DNA of 64,000 bases from Plecoglossus altivelis (Eukaryota; Chordata; Actinopteri; Osmeriformes; Plecoglossidae), in assembly GCA_036571765.1 (NCBI GenBank), contig BROE01000024.1, forward strand, positions 10,244,875 through 10,308,874. The letters run 5' to 3'. Below the pieces are notes generated by a model that saw only the letters and a list, made by a program, of their open reading frames with translations, ran no database searches and had not been told where the DNA came from. This document shows positions 39,634 through 50,587 of the stretch, in pieces; position 1 is the stretch's first letter, and each line of letters starts with the position of its first letter. A program made the translations under genes and the position numbers.

Positions 39634-39764
39634 TCTGATTGGTCCGCCAAGGTGAGGGCATGGGGTGGGATGACACTCCTGGTCTCCTGATGAAGGTGCT
39701 ATCCACAATGTCCTCCCATCAGGCTCCACACAGCTGCTCATACATACACGTTTGCTGGCATCCC
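39634..39764 (-). other. socs6: SOCS6 exon 2 5'UTR part with acceptor and uORF
   Basis: On the minus strand a pyrimidine tract and CACAG at 39765-39779 make a good splice acceptor, so the coding exon probably begins at 39764. Just inside, ATG at 39761-39759 opens a seven-codon uORF ending in TGA at 39740-39738. That stop overlaps, as ATGA, an in-frame upstream ATG (39741) that could add 36 residues to SOCS6. The acceptor and uORF are seen in sequence; use of the exon start is inferred. Confidence 0.6.
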
Positions 39765-40623
39765 CTGTGAAGAGACAACAGCATAAAACAGACCACTGTT
39801 AAATGTAATGCCAATGATTAAAGTAACCATCACAGGTTACTCATAATTTTGTGTTTGTTGATAGTGTTTCATCCATGTTACATCTCTAGTAATCATGATT
39901 ACATGCTGCAGTAGTTGCCAGCTAACTATGGAATGATACCTGTTCTGTAACCCATTTAAAGCAACAAATTAACTGTGGTAGCTAGCTTGCTTTCTATATT
40001 TTTCTTCTTTATTTTTTTAATTTTTTTTACAGCTGTCAACTATTCAGCAGAGCTGTTTCTAAACCATCGTGAAAGAATCTATCATTATCAATGATACATA
40101 TTTTACCAAGCAATACATCTGTTAGCAATTATACATTTTACAATGACTTGTCTGCGCGCCAGTTAAAATGTGCCAGGTATAATGCTAGTAAGGAGCTAAC
40201 TAGCTAGCTGTCTGCCTTGGTACTCTCTAATGTTTCATTAAGCAAGCTAATATCAGGCCTTGCTTCTAGGTAAACGACGAATGCAAAAGCAGCTAGCTCA
40301 AACTTTTTAGGCTACAAATAATGAGGTCAACTTGATACCCGGACACGTAACGCAGTGATAAGCTTTGTGGACCTGTTTAGCTTTTGACGATTATATAAAA
40401 CTAACATCTAGCAAGACAAAGGCGTTGCAAACACTAGAGTAGCTGTCAGGCTAAACGAACAATGCTATTACTGGTAATGCTAGCAGCTGACTAAAGGTAC
40501 TGACTGATTTGCTACTTGCCACATAGCTAGCAAGGTATAACCAAACTATCCAGCTAGCTGTGTCGGAAAGGCTAGCTAGACATGAAACCCGTGTTTGGAA
40601 AGCTAGCTAGGCTTGCTACTTAC
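39765..40623 (-). other. socs6: Probable SOCS6 intron 1
   Basis: Bounded by the acceptor at 39765 and a GTAAGT donor at 40623-40618 (minus strand). It is AT-rich with T/A runs near 40000-40030 and many GCTAGC words. The donor assignment rests on consensus match alone. Confidence 0.35.
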
Positions 40624-41000
40624 TCTTAGTTGAACATCTGCATTTCTGGTTTTCCGAAAACTGATTTGAGTTTTCCAATAAAAGAAGACGACAGCAACCA
40701 GGACTGACTGATTAGCTAGCTAGCATCTAGCTTTATAGCTAGCTAGCTAGCAAGCTTAGCCTATTTGCTAGCTAGCTAGCTTTAGCTGTCAAAAACATAT
40801 CTTGGAAGATCACTTTGCTGTGTTTTATTCTGGAGATAAAAAGCAGCCAACCATTCAAAGAGTGTTCTGATGTCTGGGCTATGGCTAATTGTTTTACATG
40901 TTAGATGCTGCCGTTTCCTTTAGAGACAGAAGCAAGGCTATTCTTTCTTGTAATATAGCTACTTCCAGCCGAACCCTTCCTTTCTTTGTTGCCTGTTGAA
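40624..41000 (-). promoter_or_regulatory. socs6: Possible SOCS6 first exon and promoter region
   Basis: A good donor (CTAAGA then GTAAGT, minus strand) could close a non-coding first exon whose start would lie somewhere to 41000. No TATA box or strong CpG island was found. The dense (GCTA)n words at about 40710-40790 are a texture I associate with fish promoter-proximal DNA. This is a weak call. Confidence 0.25.
40710..40790. repeat. (GCTA)n / GCTAGC cluster
   Basis: Several runs of the self-complementary word GCTAGCTAGC occur within 80 bases. Further GCTAGC copies are scattered from about 39976 to 40625. It behaves like a degenerate tetranucleotide repeat. Confidence 0.8.
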
Positions 41001-41049
41001 TTGTGGGAGAACAGGCTTCTGAGAATACAGCGAATCACACGCTGAGGTC

Positions 41050-44000
41050 GTATCGCATCGAAATGTTTAAGTTTTGCCAATATCTGACACCGACAATGAT
41101 TTACTTAGTGAAACAAATGTCGATTAACCAAATTGTATCATTTTTAGTATATGATTCTATTAACAAAAAGTTAGAATTTGATCAGTCTGTCTCGCACGCA
41201 CACACACACGCACGGAGAGAGAAACATTCTATTAAACTGTATTTGATCACATGATGCATCCAGCATTCACGCGATGAATCAGGGTAGCTAGACAGTTTTG
41301 ATTAATGCAATACTTGACACTGGAAAAGCATATGAGACAATCTCAGACAATGTACTCTGCCACTTTTAAAAGTTTCATTAATAATAAAAAGCCGGTTAGG
41401 CTCAGAAATGGAAATGCTTGTAAATAAAATATTCATTCTGTTTAGGAGAGAAGGATGGGGAAAATACATTTAGCAGCCAAATGTTATTTTTGGACATAAC
41501 AAATTCAAACAGTCAGCTTTGACAATGGTGTTGTCTGAGCACAAACATGCCCCTGCAATCCTCACACAATAACAGCGCCTCTGTAGACAGCAAAGGCCAT
41601 ACTTGTTGTACCATTGCACAAGGAGTTTCAAAAACGAAATGTAAATACATATGAGGAAGGCTGTTTTACCCTGGTTCTGTTGCAAAACAAGGTTATGCTA
41701 AATAACTACTTCGTTCTGAGGGGAGTATCAGTGCAATTCATTTTTTCTTTGTAATGTCCTTGTGAAGATACTGATTCAGAATCATGATTCTGTACATCTT
41801 ATTAACCACTCACATGGTTTTCCTGAGGGATTGAACAGCAAAGCAGGGAAAGAAATCTGATTTGTATTCCAAATACATACCCTGGCTGTCCAAGTGTTTT
41901 TTCCAGTAACTTTGCATCCCAGAAATTAGCAAAGAACTTGAACTCTGAAATGAGCCATTGGTGGCCTAATTAGTGTCAGTATTGTTTTAAAGTGTGTAAT
42001 TGTGTTTACTGCTGCCAGGCTAATTTGGGCCATACACTGTACATTATATTGTTTTTTTCCATGCTGTTAAACTGTCAAGTGTATAGCAACCATGGAAAGC
42101 CTGCTTAGGGCTGCAATGTGACAAGCAATGCAAAATCTCTAATTACCAGTCCCTATTAGGGTTGATCAGCCTGCCTTCACTTGATGTGTGGGCAAAGAGG
42201 AAGGAGGGGGAGCAACAAGAAGTTCTTAGAATGTACCAAGGGCACTGGCAAGTAGGGGGTGCAATGTTTTTAACCAACCAAATTGGACCTGACAAACAAA
42301 CTTGTGTGCATAAGCGAAATTTGTTGTGTCTGTTAGTTGGAGTGAAATTATGTCTGAGAAAGGTTGAGGTAATTAATTTAACATAATATACAATTTAAAT
42401 ATTGTTATGTGTCATTGTCAATTACAGAGCAAAGAAAGAAAGAGAATTTTGGTGTTGGTATATGTATGAATTACTCTATCAATGGTTAACATGTTAAATG
42501 TTTTGAAAAATACTGTTTTGTTCCAGTTCTTCTGTCAACAATAGAAGGGAAAAATCTACATTTCAGAATTCAATTCATGTATTCAACAAAAGAGTAGGAC
42601 ACTTTCAAGTCCAAATGGGACCAGGCAACCGGTGAAACCTGTATTATAATGAGATACTCACACACGTGGGTGGAATTCTTTTATTTTTCTTTATAATTTC
42701 ATGGGAAACCCATATCTACCGCAAATTCTTTGTTCAATATGTCCACAGAATCCTTCAGCTTGACTCAGTCCTTCAACTTGACTGCTCTGCCGAGGGGGTT
42801 TGTCAAGGGTCCCAAGGTGCCCACCCTCATATCTTCAACACTGGCAGTGGAGCGAAAGACGGAGCACTGCAGGCATGTCAAGCAGTGACAGAGCCGCTGG
42901 GACCACTTGTGTTTTTGTCCTAGCAATGAATGTGGAATAACAGGAGGAGGTTTTCCTCTCAACGTAGTGAGGACATTTATAGAATGGATGATGTTTACCT
43001 CTTTTACTTCATGGTCGGACACTCCCCTTTTCTGTTTAAAGGAGCAGGTTTGGCCATGTTTAAGATTCAGAGAGCAGCTCAGTCCTTTATGTCACCCTGC
43101 AATCCGCAGGGAAGAGATTGTAAGAGGTCTTGGAGGATTGTGCATTAATTACACTTACAACAGCTGTATCCTGGCAGAATTTAATGAGTCAGCTATAGTA
43201 AAACCTGAGCTGAATGTTAATGTATTTTCTGTGCATAAAGTAAGTCAAATATTTCTCATGTTTCCACAAGCTTGTACTAAACAGTGACACAGTGACTGAC
43301 TCAGGTTTAATGTCACCCTGACATGACTGCACACAAAAAAACTCTGAATTCAATTTAAAATGCAAACATTTAAATTCAAAATCAGTACATTTTCTTTTTG
43401 AGTATATATGACCAACACTAGTATTATCACTACACTGATCGTGTGACATTGTTACACTGTTAAAAACAATTGAAATCCTAATGTGTAAACAGCTGATGTA
43501 CTAAAGACAAATGTGCCTCTATCTATTTTTCCCACATGTATTTATTGACGTAATAAATGTATTTGTGGTTGTCGAACAGCCCCAGGTAAGAAAAGCCCCA
43601 GAGCTTTTAAAATATCAACAGACGTATGCTATACTTAAGGGGCCATAACACTGTAGTCATTTCAATATAGGATATCAAATGATACTTGTCACCTAGCAAC
43701 ATACCTTCACTGTATCTGTCTGAATTCCTTTCACATACTGTGGGGGAATATTTCCCATTTTTCCACGGTGATCCTACGTATGTGATAACATTTCAAATCG
43801 GAAGCATGATGCTTCTAGACCACATTAGGGTCAGAATCTGGCTTCAAAGGTTCCAAACATGGATTCATTTCTACTACTTTTGAAATGTTGCCTCAGGTTA
43901 AAGAGCAGATCCAGGGTAGAACACCCACCCGTCCTTTTAGAAACCTAACTGGTTTGCAGTCATGTATAGATATTCCAAAAATGTGTTCAGAGAGAGAGAG

Positions 44001-45276
44001 AGAGAGTGAAGATAAAAACGCGGTGTATTACAAAATAAAACTGCAATTACAATGGAGTTGGACTGAGGCCTCTCACAATGGCCCACTTCTCATGTATTTG
44101 AAGAGAGGTCTTGTCTCTGACAATAATAACACAGCTAAAAGCAGACTGGTGGCAAAGAAAGCGAGGCTGCACGCTTTGAAACATTTGAACCTACTCAATA
44201 GTCATGGGTTACTCTCTGACACAGTATTTTTCAGACAGATGAAGGGTTCTGGTCACAGGAGCGGTCCCTCGGAAGAGGTGCCATGTTCTTTGAAATCTGT
44301 CAGAGAAGAGGTTGTCTTGTATTCTCATTGGGGATCAGTTGAATGTCAACATTTTTCTTTGTGAAGTAAAAGTCTCAGAGCCCTGCTTTAAGAAATGTCT
44401 CATGTCGCATTGGTTTGAGGTGGATGGAAACATAGATAAGAGCCTTAAAATGTGCCACTTCAGACCACATGAGAGTAGAATAGTTTGTGTAACTTGAAGA
44501 GTAAACAACAACAGCAGAAGAGTAAAGGGTTGATGAAAAAAAAACGGAATTACTTTTAACGTCAAAGGAAGGAGGGAATGTAATTACCGTATGAAGGCAT
44601 TGGACTGCACTTTCACCAAACAGCAGCTTCAAACCAGAAGGAAGAGTGTATGTTCAAAAGCACTTATTTCCCAGAAGTGTTCTCAAGTACTACGTGATTA
44701 TATAATTATCCCGTGAAAGTATAATTTGATAAGGTTTTAATTATCACCTCTTCAGACTTATCACATTGCTGCATCACCTGTCAAGTGTGAGAATTCAAGC
44801 AATTGAATTATTACAGTCAGATAACCTCAGATTTTTCAGGAGAAGCAACGTTGAGCTCCTTTGATGCTTTACAACACTGAATGGCATGATAATTCGGAAG
44901 GTCTCAAGATTTCTCTCATACTGTATCAGAACTAAAAAGCCTTTTAGATGTTCAAATGCTTCTCCAAACATTACAAATCTGATGGGAGAGGCCTATAATC
45001 ACATTACGGTCGTGCTTATTGACAGTATGTGGAGTGGCATTTAGCTGATGTATCCTGCAGGGAAAAGGCTAAATAAATTAAGATGGTATGGCGGGTATGT
45101 TTGCTCCCATGTTGTATATACATACAGACTGTATATTTATTTAAAGAGCGAGAGAGACCTGAACGTTTAATACGACCCCTCAATTGCGTTTCTTGAATGC
45201 ACCCCAAACTGCATCGCTACCAGGAAGCGGCAAGAAGTGACACTGGCGCGTTCATTGAAAACAAACCCCGGGCAAT
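41050..45276. other. SOCS6-RTTN intergenic region
   Basis: No gene supported. ORFs up to 159 codons (43885-44364) show no recognisable domain and cross low-complexity DNA (GA run near 43990-44006). A short CA run lies near 41198-41209. The region separates two divergently transcribed genes and presumably contains both promoters at its ends. Confidence 0.5.
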
Positions 45277-45288
45277 GTTGTCAGCAAC
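45277..45288 (+). promoter_or_regulatory. rttn: RFX X-box-like site upstream of RTTN
   Basis: The 12-base word GTTGTCAGCAAC contains one perfect RFX half-site (RGYAAC, here AGCAAC) and an inverted half-site with one mismatch (GTTGTC against GTTRCY), with no spacer. It lies 84 bp before the RTTN start codon. X-boxes close to the transcription start are typical of ciliary and centriolar genes, which fits RTTN. Binding is inferred. Confidence 0.5.
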
Positions 45289-45371
45289 AGAAAAAACGGA
45301 CGTAAACGCTTAGGCTACTGAAAATATAGTGATTAACCCTTCGTTTGTTGGGCTATAATCATACACCGGAC

Positions 45372-45402
45372 ATGGAGATACGCTCTCTCATTAGGAAAAT
45401 GG
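45372..45402 (+). CDS. rttn: RTTN exon 1 (coding part)
   Basis: Encodes MEIRSLIRKMG, ending G|gtaaga, phase 1. It matches the start of vertebrate rotatin (human begins MVLAGLIRKLG). The 5'UTR start was not determined. Confidence 0.9.
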
Positions 45403-48400
45403 GTAAGAATGGCGCAGTTTGACAAACTAACTAGCCTAATAGCTACTACAGCACGTTTCTAGTTTAAGTTTAAGTTTGAAAACAATCAACCACACAGCAC
45501 TGTGCCAGCCTAAGTCTAGCTGAGCTACTAAACCATAAATTATTCATATATTTACTGTATAAGAATATAACAACTTGACTATCTAAGTGTACTTGGAGTT
45601 GGTTACAGATATCTGGTGCTGATAAACTTTAGGCAGACTGTTCAGACTTTCCAATAGGATGCACTTGTCCATCAAATGTCTGTCTCTCAAAACAGGTCAT
45701 TCTCTGTTGGAGATCAGAGTTCGTGCTCTGAAGAGCATCATATGTAAGCTGGATCATTCCCTCTTGTCCATGTCTGATGTGGTTCAGGAGAGAATGCTAT
45801 TCGTCCTTCTCCTGGAATGGTTTAACTTTCCTGAGGTGCCGATGCAAGCGGAGGTCCTTCAACTGCTGAACACTTTATCTAAGGTAGGTAAAACTGGTGG
45901 GGAATTGTCACCAAACTACAGTACTCACAGACAGTTGATCAGGTCTATACATTATTTTGAATAGCTCACCAAATAACGTAAGCTAAACACAACATGATGA
46001 ATGTCAACTTATCACTTAATTCAGTCATCATCTATGCTATATGACAGACATAAACCATGTCTGTATGACATACTGAAGACACCATAATGCACAATGATGT
46101 TTGATGTATTCTTGTCCACATACCTCCATATCATCTTGGTTTTGGTTTTTACATTCACCAGCTAGCTAGATACTTATCTCTTTTGTCCTTAAAGCACGAG
46201 ACTGGAGCCCAGATGCTGAGAGATGTTGGGGCTGTGGAGTTTTTCACACAGCTCTCCCCCAGCCTGGAGCCCCAGTTAAGGACTGTTGTCGACGGCCTGG
46301 TCGACCGGCTGTTTCATCTGCCTGAGCAGTTCACTGCTTGTCCGACTGCCTGCTCCCAAGATCAGACTGGGATCGCCTCTACATGTGAGCCTTAATGAAG
46401 CTTTCTTGGTGATTGTAGATGAATTCGTCATGATTTCAGTATTTTAGCTTTGTATGCTACACATCTTTGATGGCAAACAACACACACACTACTAGATATT
46501 TCTTGACTCCGCTAAGCCAGGGCTACTTACTTACTTAGGCCTAATTAAATGTAGCGTTCTCTAGTTGGAGAGCAGTTTCATTATATCCAATAGAAATGTT
46601 GTTGCAGTCCCCCCAGAGCAGAGTGCTCCGACAGTTGGTTTCTTCCAGAGCAGCAAGCCAAACCAGGCGTACATCCCACCGCAGACACAAGCAGGTATGG
46701 AACCTCCTAGTCTGCTTTTAGCCTCTTCAACACCAGATCCACATAGGAAGGAGAACTCATCATGTATGGTAATCAACATGCTGCGAAACGCAATATGTGT
46801 TGATCCATTGTTGTATATCTACTTTTACAGTGGGTAACACTGTGAGGTGCTTAAAGTTTTCGACATTCCCATGGCTGACGTTGACCACTACAGACCGACA
46901 CATACTGTCATCCAACGAGAGGCAAGTGTTCCTCCATCGCTGATTTGCGATTGTGAACGTGCTCCAAGTACATAGTTTAGTTCACTTCAAGCAGATCATA
47001 CTAGCTCAGATGCAAACGTCCTGCCATGTTTTCTGCTTTTTCCCAGCTCTTTGAGAAGCAACAACCCCAACCTGGTTGGTTCGACATGCGAGCTGCTGCG
47101 TGATGTCATCATGCAGGACTTCCCAGCTGAGCTCTTCCTCCAGAGACCCAGTATCGTCCAGGTAACACCACTTGCTCATCCCTCTGCATTTTCACGCACC
47201 TTGATCCCAGTCGTTCCTCCATTTTGATGCAACAGTCATCGTGGGCCTTCCTACTGCCGCTAAACCTACTGAGATCAAAGGACTCAGATTCTAAGGCGTG
47301 ACATTACTGGCAGAAGGCAGGGAAATCCATCTTGCATTGAACAAATCACAAGCTCAATCGACGAAACACCAAGTGCCCTTTTTTGTACCGATCATTCAGG
47401 TTCTGTAGGATTATATACTTTTTTTCCTCTCCAGTAATACGTGGTAGTCTTAAAGTCTTATAGCCTTACAACCACCTTGTGTTGTGGAAAATGACTTGTA
47501 ATTAGATATGATTTACCTGGTAAATGCTGCATTTGGGAGCGTTGTTGTTCTGTAGCCGACATGATCCGGTGTTTCCCCGCTGTCTCTCCTCAGAACCTTT
47601 TGTCCCTCCTAAGGCTGGGTCCTGGTGAGGGGGAGGCAGGCTACCTACGCCTGCAGGCGCTGGCCTGCCTACGGCAGCTCAGCGTGGCTCTTAGAACCAG
47701 ACTGCGCTTCCACCGAGACCCCAGCTTCTACTCGGCAAAGCAAGGTTTTTACATTTGAACTTTAAACCCCCCTCCAGCAGTTCCCAAATTAAAGTCAGCT
47801 AATAGATAGAAAAGCAAAGCTATTATCCTGACAGGAGCTGATTTTCTTAATTCACGTCTAAGTATAGAGAGAAAAGAGGAAGGAAAAAAAGGCTGATGAT
47901 TCACATGGTAGTCTTATTGCTCCTAATGCATTAATTATGATTCATTTGCATAGGTATCAGGCTGTTGGCACACCAATTATCCCTTAACACCTCTATTTAT
48001 AGATCTCTTCACTGGTACATAGTCCAGGGACTTAAATGGTCACAAACTACAGTATCAGGGAACATCACACTCAGATACTCACTATCTCACTATCTCCAAC
48101 ACGAAATATAGATGAGACCTATTCTTCGCTGCCTACTCTAACATAGCGTGTTTCCCACCTACGTCTTCATAGGCGTGTTGTATCAATCCCCGAGTGGGAA
48201 GGTGATAATCAGTTTGAGTCTTCTCCCAGACCCCGTGTCCCAGAACTCGTCCATGTCCTGCTCCCAGGATGTCCGTGGGACCCAGGTCCAGCGCTCCCTG
48301 GCCTCTTCCCCAGGGGCGGAGTGCTCTCCTAGGCCCTCCGTGGTGGGCCGCACAGGCCAGAGGGCCAGCGGGGACGGCCAGGATGGGGATGCCCCCTCCA

Positions 48401-48993
48401 GCAGGTTTGCCTCGCTCAGCTGGGCTTGTTTTTTCCTCGACAGCCGTCTTTGTTTTTGTCACACCCGCTTGTTCAGTGCTTTTATGTCCTTGTTTGCTCT
48501 CTCCACAGCGGCAGCTCTCGTGGTGCTGGAGGAGGCTCCCAGGCCTTGAGGCAGACCCCTCAGTCTCCTGCGGACGCTGCCCAGCTGGAGCTGCCAGACC
48601 TGGGGGCAGAGGACGTCTTGGAGCTGCAGCTGCAGCAGCTTAGCTTGCCCCAGTTCGCAGTCACCACATTAGAGCATGCCACACCCATGCTCAGGACAGG
48701 TGTGTGGATGGGATCGTGCGCTGATCAAGTCCTGTGAAATAGTTTCTTTGTCCTTTGTCTTTTTTTGTTGTTGTGTTTACTCTGCTGTCCTAGTACACCC
48801 CCTCCCTTCTGGTTTTTATACAGCAGTATGAGTGTGAAAGTATCCCACAATGTGTCCCTGTAATTCCTAACAAATTGAAGGTGTTGCAGGGTGTGTTTTT
48901 CAAACAAGTGTACCTGCATTATTCTCGCTCTTGTGCCCTCACTCTTTCTCGCCCTTTTTTTTTTTGGTTCTCTCCCGTTTATCTTTTCTGTCT

Positions 48994-49031
<38 letters not shown>

Positions 49032-49090
49032 CTGTCTGTCTGTCTCTCTCCATCTCTCTCTCTCTCTACCTGTCTGTCTCTCTCCATCTG

Positions 49091-49125
<35 letters not shown>

Positions 49126-50555
49126 ACCTGTCTGTCTGTCTGTCTCTCTCTCTCCTCCTCTTTTTGTCTCTGTCTCTCTGTCTGTCTCTGTCTATCTCTC
49201 TGTCTGTCTCTCTCGTCTCTCGGTCACTTTGCCTCCTGCTCTGGCTGTGGGCCCTACAGACGGGCTGCGTGTGTTCCAGCGTGTGCTGGAGCTGCTGGGG
49301 GAGACGGCCATGCTGCTGGGGGACAGCGTCTGTGAGCTGGTCTGGGATGACCACAGCCTGCTGGGAACAGAGCTGGCAAGTCCAAACACAACAACATTCA
49401 TCTCCATGAATATTAATCGCTGTACTTGCCTACAAGTGGTTGTGTACAATGCAGATTGCAGTCACCAAGGGCATGCTTGATGGAACACAGTGTGTAATGT
49501 CAAGAGTGAGGTTAGATGTGCTCCGTTTGAACATGCAGAAGCGCACACACATGCTCACAAAACAAACCCATAGCCTACGGAAGCCAATGTTATTAGCATG
49601 CACAAATTAACTACACTTTGAAATGGATTCTTGCTTGCTATTTTTTTCAGCTACCAGTATAGAGTGATTTGATTTTTTGATCTTTTTTGAACAAAAGGTT
49701 TTGTAAACAGCATACCGTACGTTTCCCCCGCCCTCCTGAGAGTACCAGTGTATAGGTCTGGCACAGGAGAACAACCCTCCAGTCTCCAGTTCCTGGAGAA
49801 CTACCTTGCTGTTTGATATGACTACCACTCTAATGTACCACACATGTACCATTGAACCAGCTTCGAAATGGGTTTGGAGCCCAAACGTACAGGAAGGTAG
49901 CTGTTCAGAAAGCAGGGTTGGAGAGCTGTGGCGTTGAGCTGTTTGTCCCCTCTGGTGTTCATGGGAGATTTGTAGACTTGTAGTCAAGCACAGTACCCCC
50001 CTGCTTTGAAATGTTTTACACAGGTCCACAGTATCCTAGGACCATGACTGTTTTGTTATCTTTATCTGACGACTAGTGTTATGGGATAGACCTTTTTGGG
50101 TTTGTCCTGCAAGCTTGTAAGCCGGTATGTGGGAAGGGTATTTGCTGCCCCCTGCTGGACATGAACTGCTGTCGTAGCCTTGAATTATGAGGCTGTTAAC
50201 TCTCTTGACCACTATAAAAGATTGGTTCAACGATTCGCCACTGGTAGCAATCACTTCTATCAATCAGAAAAAACTCCAACGTTTTTTTTTATTTTTATGA
50301 GATCCCCCGTAAGCCAGCTAGATTGAAGTGGTGACCAATTGCACCTGCGATTGCTTTTCCAGAGAGAGAAGCTGCAGAGAAGCATGGCCGAGATGGGAGA
50401 GATCCTGAGATATCACCAGAGCTGGCCAGAAGATAGTCCTCCTGGCTGCCTGATCCACCACCGGATGGCCTACCTTGGAACGGCTGTTTTCACCATCAGG
50501 CTCCTGCAGACCATCCTGCCCCTGGAGAAAGTGTGTGTTTGTGTGTGTGTGTGCA

Positions 50556-50587
<32 letters not shown>

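Noticed and set aside
39634..39741. Upstream in-frame SOCS6 start adding 36 residues as the main start
   Set aside because: T at -3, sequence unlike the family, and the conserved MKKISLK start lies downstream with A at -3. Kept only as an alternative.
40720..40790. Palindromic GCTAGC cluster as a replication origin or recombination site
   Set aside because: A degenerate tetranucleotide repeat explains it; nothing else supports such a role.
43885..44364. 159-codon ORF between SOCS6 and RTTN
   Set aside because: No recognisable domain, includes a GA repeat, and lacks supporting splice sites or conservation evidence. Length alone is compatible with chance in 64 kb.
48875..49480. Plus-strand Ser/Leu-rich ORF of 201 codons
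   Set aside because: It is the CT/GTCT repeat of RTTN intron 9 running into exon 10 in a non-coding frame.
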